Below, piece after piece: positions 5,604-6,783 of a DNA stretch of 6,783 nt (its first letter is position 1; every line of letters begins with the position of its first letter). The stretch is from an uncultured Acetatifactor sp. (GTDB lineage Bacteria > Bacillota > Clostridia > Lachnospirales > Lachnospiraceae). The notes under the pieces are model-generated. The model did no database searches. It was not told where the DNA came from and was given only the letters and a program-made list of their open reading frames with translations. The position numbers were made by a program, and so were the translations under genes. The stretch lies in assembly GCA_910589035.1 (NCBI GenBank), contig CAJUSI010000093.1, positions 1 to 6,783 of the forward strand. Reading direction: 5' to 3'.

Positions 5604-6365
5604 CTAAGGCCGCGGTGTTTCTGGACGGGAGCCTGAAATCAGATTCAGGAAATACTGCTCCACGTCGATCTCCCGGGAAACGCACTCCTGCTCCAGCTCC
5701 CGGGCGGTAAGCTCCTTTATCAGTATTCCTCTGTGAAGGAAGCCGTACCGGGTGGCCAGCCGCTTCATCTCCGAGAGGTCATGGCTGCTGAAAAATATGG
5801 TCAGTCCCCTCTCCTGGTTCAGCTTCAGCAGGAGAGCGCGAAGCTCGGCCTTGCCCACCGGATCAAGCCCGATGGTGGGCTCGTCCAGAATGATGAACTT
5901 CGGGTTCCCGGTCAGGGCGATAGCAAGCCCCAGACGCTGCTTCATCCCCAATGAGAAATCCTTTGCTTTCTTTTTGCCCGTATCCGCAAGCCCTACAAGC
6001 TCCAGCAAATCCTGCAGCATGGGAGCGGAATTCTTTTTCTTTATTCCCAGATATCTTCTCTGTACTTCCAGATTTTCCATGGCGGTCATGTTGGGGTAGA
6101 CGGCGGGATTCTCGATGAGGGCGCCCATGTTTTTCCGGGCTTTCTGCAGGGCGCTTTTGCCGGAGGCACCGTAAAGTGTCATTTCCCCCTCCGCGGGCCT
6201 TGCCAGTCCGCATATCATCCGCATAAAGGTGGTTTTGCCGGCCCCGTTTTCGCCGATGAAGCCGTAGATATCCCCGCTTTTTACCGACATGGAGACATGG
6301 TCCACCGCCAGAGCCTTGTGATATTTTTTCGTCAGATCCCTTGTCACTAAAATATCTTCCTGCAT
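5604..6365 (-). CDS. ABC exporter ATP-binding protein (BcrA/LanF type)
   Basis: A complete 253-residue ABC ATPase that would power the two downstream permeases. Walker A GENGAGKTT is at 38-46. The Q-loop region reads ALIENPAVYPNMTAMENL, with Glu at 85 as in BcrA/LanF-like proteins. The signature SLGMKQR is at 138-144, Walker B FIILDE at 157-162, the D-loop GLD at 166-168 and the H-loop His at 195, so all catalytic motifs are present. DEPTIGLDP has Ile where Asn or Ser is more common, and this is probably neutral. The start is supported by AGGAAGG with 10-bp spacing. BcrA/LanF relatives give bacitracin or lantibiotic resistance or self-immunity, and many are next to a two-component system; none lies inside this window. 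General peptide or drug export is therefore the safe call. Confidence 0.93.
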   Translation of the reverse strand: MQEDILVTRDLTKKYHKALAVDHVSMSVKSGDIYGFIGENGAGKTTFMRMICGLARPAEGEMTLYGASGKSALQKARKNMGALIENPAVYPNMTAMENLEVQRRYLGIKKKNSAPMLQDLLELVGLADTGKKKAKDFSLGMKQRLGLAIALTGNPKFIILDEPTIGLDPVGKAELRALLLKLNQERGLTIFFSSHDLSEMKRLATRYGFLHRGILIKELTARELEQECVSREIDVEQYFLNLISGSRPETPRP

Positions 6366-6469
6366 GATCGCCGTTCCTTCCTGTAAATGGCCAGCAGGGC
6401 CTGCCCCGGACGCGCCGGAACCGAAATACTGACTCGGTGCAGATTCTGGCTGGGAACCGCCAGACGCAT
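6347..6469 (-). other. Possible leader peptide (MRLAV, 40 codons) overlapping the ATPase start
   Basis: ATG at 6469 to TAG at 6347 reads MRLAVPSQNLHRVSISVPAR and continues for 20 more residues. AAGGGA lies only 2 bp before the ATG, which is too close for good initiation. Its end overlaps the first codons of the ABC ATPase in another frame, which would permit translational coupling. The first five codons match the micro-ORF in the permease spacer with synonymous changes only. It could be a leader peptide or part of a repeated element. Confidence 0.22.
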
Positions 6470-6573
6470 GTTCCCTTGATTTCGGATCGAAATAATTGCC
6501 GGGACCCGGAAATGCACAGGGAATCGTCTCCCTCCCTGATGCTGCGGGCTGCCAACCGACGCCGAATAATTCT
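6366..6573 (-). promoter_or_regulatory. Long 5' leader of the ABC exporter operon
   Basis: About 207 nt lie between the predicted transcript start (near 6573) and the ATPase start codon. I see no known riboswitch pattern, T-box sequence or terminator-antiterminator pair. The segment includes a 40-codon frame starting MRLAV that overlaps the ATPase start by 19 nt. A leader of this length leaves room for post-initiation control, but no mechanism is shown. Confidence 0.4.
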
Positions 6574-6579
6574 GTTTAC

Positions 6580-6608
6580 ATTATAACATCCCCCCGTTGG
6601 AAATACAA
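6580..6608 (-). promoter_or_regulatory. Extended -10 promoter for the ABC exporter operon
   Basis: On the minus strand TTGTAT (6603-6608) and TATAAT (6580-6585) are 17 bp apart. The -10 is preceded by TG one base away (TGTTATAAT), an extended -10 that compensates for the partial -35. The transcript should start near 6573. A separate TATAAT exists on the + strand at 6626-6631 but has no -35 and no gene to serve. Confidence 0.65.
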
Positions 6609-6681
6609 GTGGCCGGGGAGAACTTTATAATATTTCGACAGATAAACAGTTACTTTTCACGGAGTGGGGAAATAGGGTACG

Positions 6682-6706
6682 AAAATAAGGGGCTCTTGTG
6701 AGCCCC
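6682..6706 (-). terminator. Rho-independent terminator, minus strand
   Basis: GGGGCTC (6689-6695) and GAGCCCC (6700-6706) form a perfect 7-bp GC-rich stem with a 4-nt loop. Read on the minus strand the hairpin is followed by TTATTTT, a U-rich tract. The + strand side lacks a T-run, so the direction is clear. It lies 16 bp beyond a minus-strand stop codon at 6723 and insulates the exporter promoter at 6580-6608 from upstream transcription. Confidence 0.8.
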
Positions 6707-6722
6707 ACATTCTGTCGTCTGC

Positions 6723-6783
6723 TTAAGCGGCTCCCGTGCCGGCAGACTCTGACTTTTCCGGCTTTGGCCTGGCTGGCTTCTGC
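6723..6783 (-). CDS. C-terminal end of an unidentified minus-strand gene
   Basis: Reading the minus strand from the window edge, one frame gives 19 codons, QKPARPKPEKSESAGTGAA, ending in TAA at 6723-6725. The terminator hairpin starts 16 bp later, which is the usual distance, so a minus-strand gene probably ends here. The tail is Lys, Pro and Ala rich and polar, as in flexible C-termini. No domain can be named from it. The frame choice depends on the terminator and could be wrong. Confidence 0.45.
   Translation of the reverse strand, partial: QKPARPKPEKSESAGTGAA

Noticed and set aside
5498..5710. A + strand stretch with gene-like codons (DITADYTAREYINQSG) across the exporter spacer
   Set aside because: It has no start codon or ribosome binding site and runs antisense into the ABC ATPase end. 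A decayed gene fragment cannot be excluded but is not supported.
5863..6555. A 230-codon minus-strand frame overlapping the ABC ATPase gene
   Set aside because: It is the same strand in another frame. The ATPase frame holds all ABC motifs and the product of this one is Arg and Gly rich without a domain.

Overview
The window looks like chromosomal DNA of a Gram-positive anaerobe of the Clostridia, most plausibly Lachnospiraceae. The signs are moderately GC-rich genes beside AT-rich spacers, strong AGGAGG-type ribosome binding sites, TATAAT-type promoters, and a gene mix typical of that family: an IS1595-like transposase end, a MoxR/AAA_5 ATPase, an AAA_14-DUF4143 ATPase and a BcrA-like ABC exporter. 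This placement is inference from family resemblance; no rRNA or marker gene is present.

Left part (1-1976, + strand): the last 42 codons of an IS1595/ISXO2-like transposase, then a complete 585-residue AAA+ ATPase of the MoxR/dynein-related type. Its C-terminal half carries two low-complexity inserts with different periods (5 residues and 10 residues). The VWA-type partner that usually follows such ATPases is not in the window.

Middle (1977-3734, + strand): a 390-bp AT-rich spacer holds the most unusual structure here. In order it contains four direct repeats at an exact 32-bp period, a 10-bp palindrome touching the -35 box of a good promoter (TTGCAT-N17-TATAAT), and a leader of about 180 nt with three strong hairpins that share GGAAG/CTTCC arms, plus one weaker hairpin. 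This controls, or at least precedes, a complete AAA_14-DUF4143 protein with a C-terminal nuclease-like (PD-(D/E)XK) pattern.

Right part (3755-6608, - strand): a three-gene ABC exporter, transcribed ATPase, permease, permease, from an extended -10 promoter near 6580-6608. The ATPase is of the BcrA/LanF type and the permeases are ABC-2 type, so the likely job is export of, or self-protection from, a peptide or hydrophobic compound. The genes are separated by unusually long gaps (168 and 190 bp) and preceded by a leader of about 207 nt. The leader and the second gap each contain a short reading frame beginning MRLAV. The operon runs head-on into the DUF4143 gene with 20 bp between stop codons and no visible terminator.

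Right edge (6682-6783, - strand): a rho-independent terminator preceded by what looks like the last 19 codons of another minus-strand gene that lies mainly outside the window.
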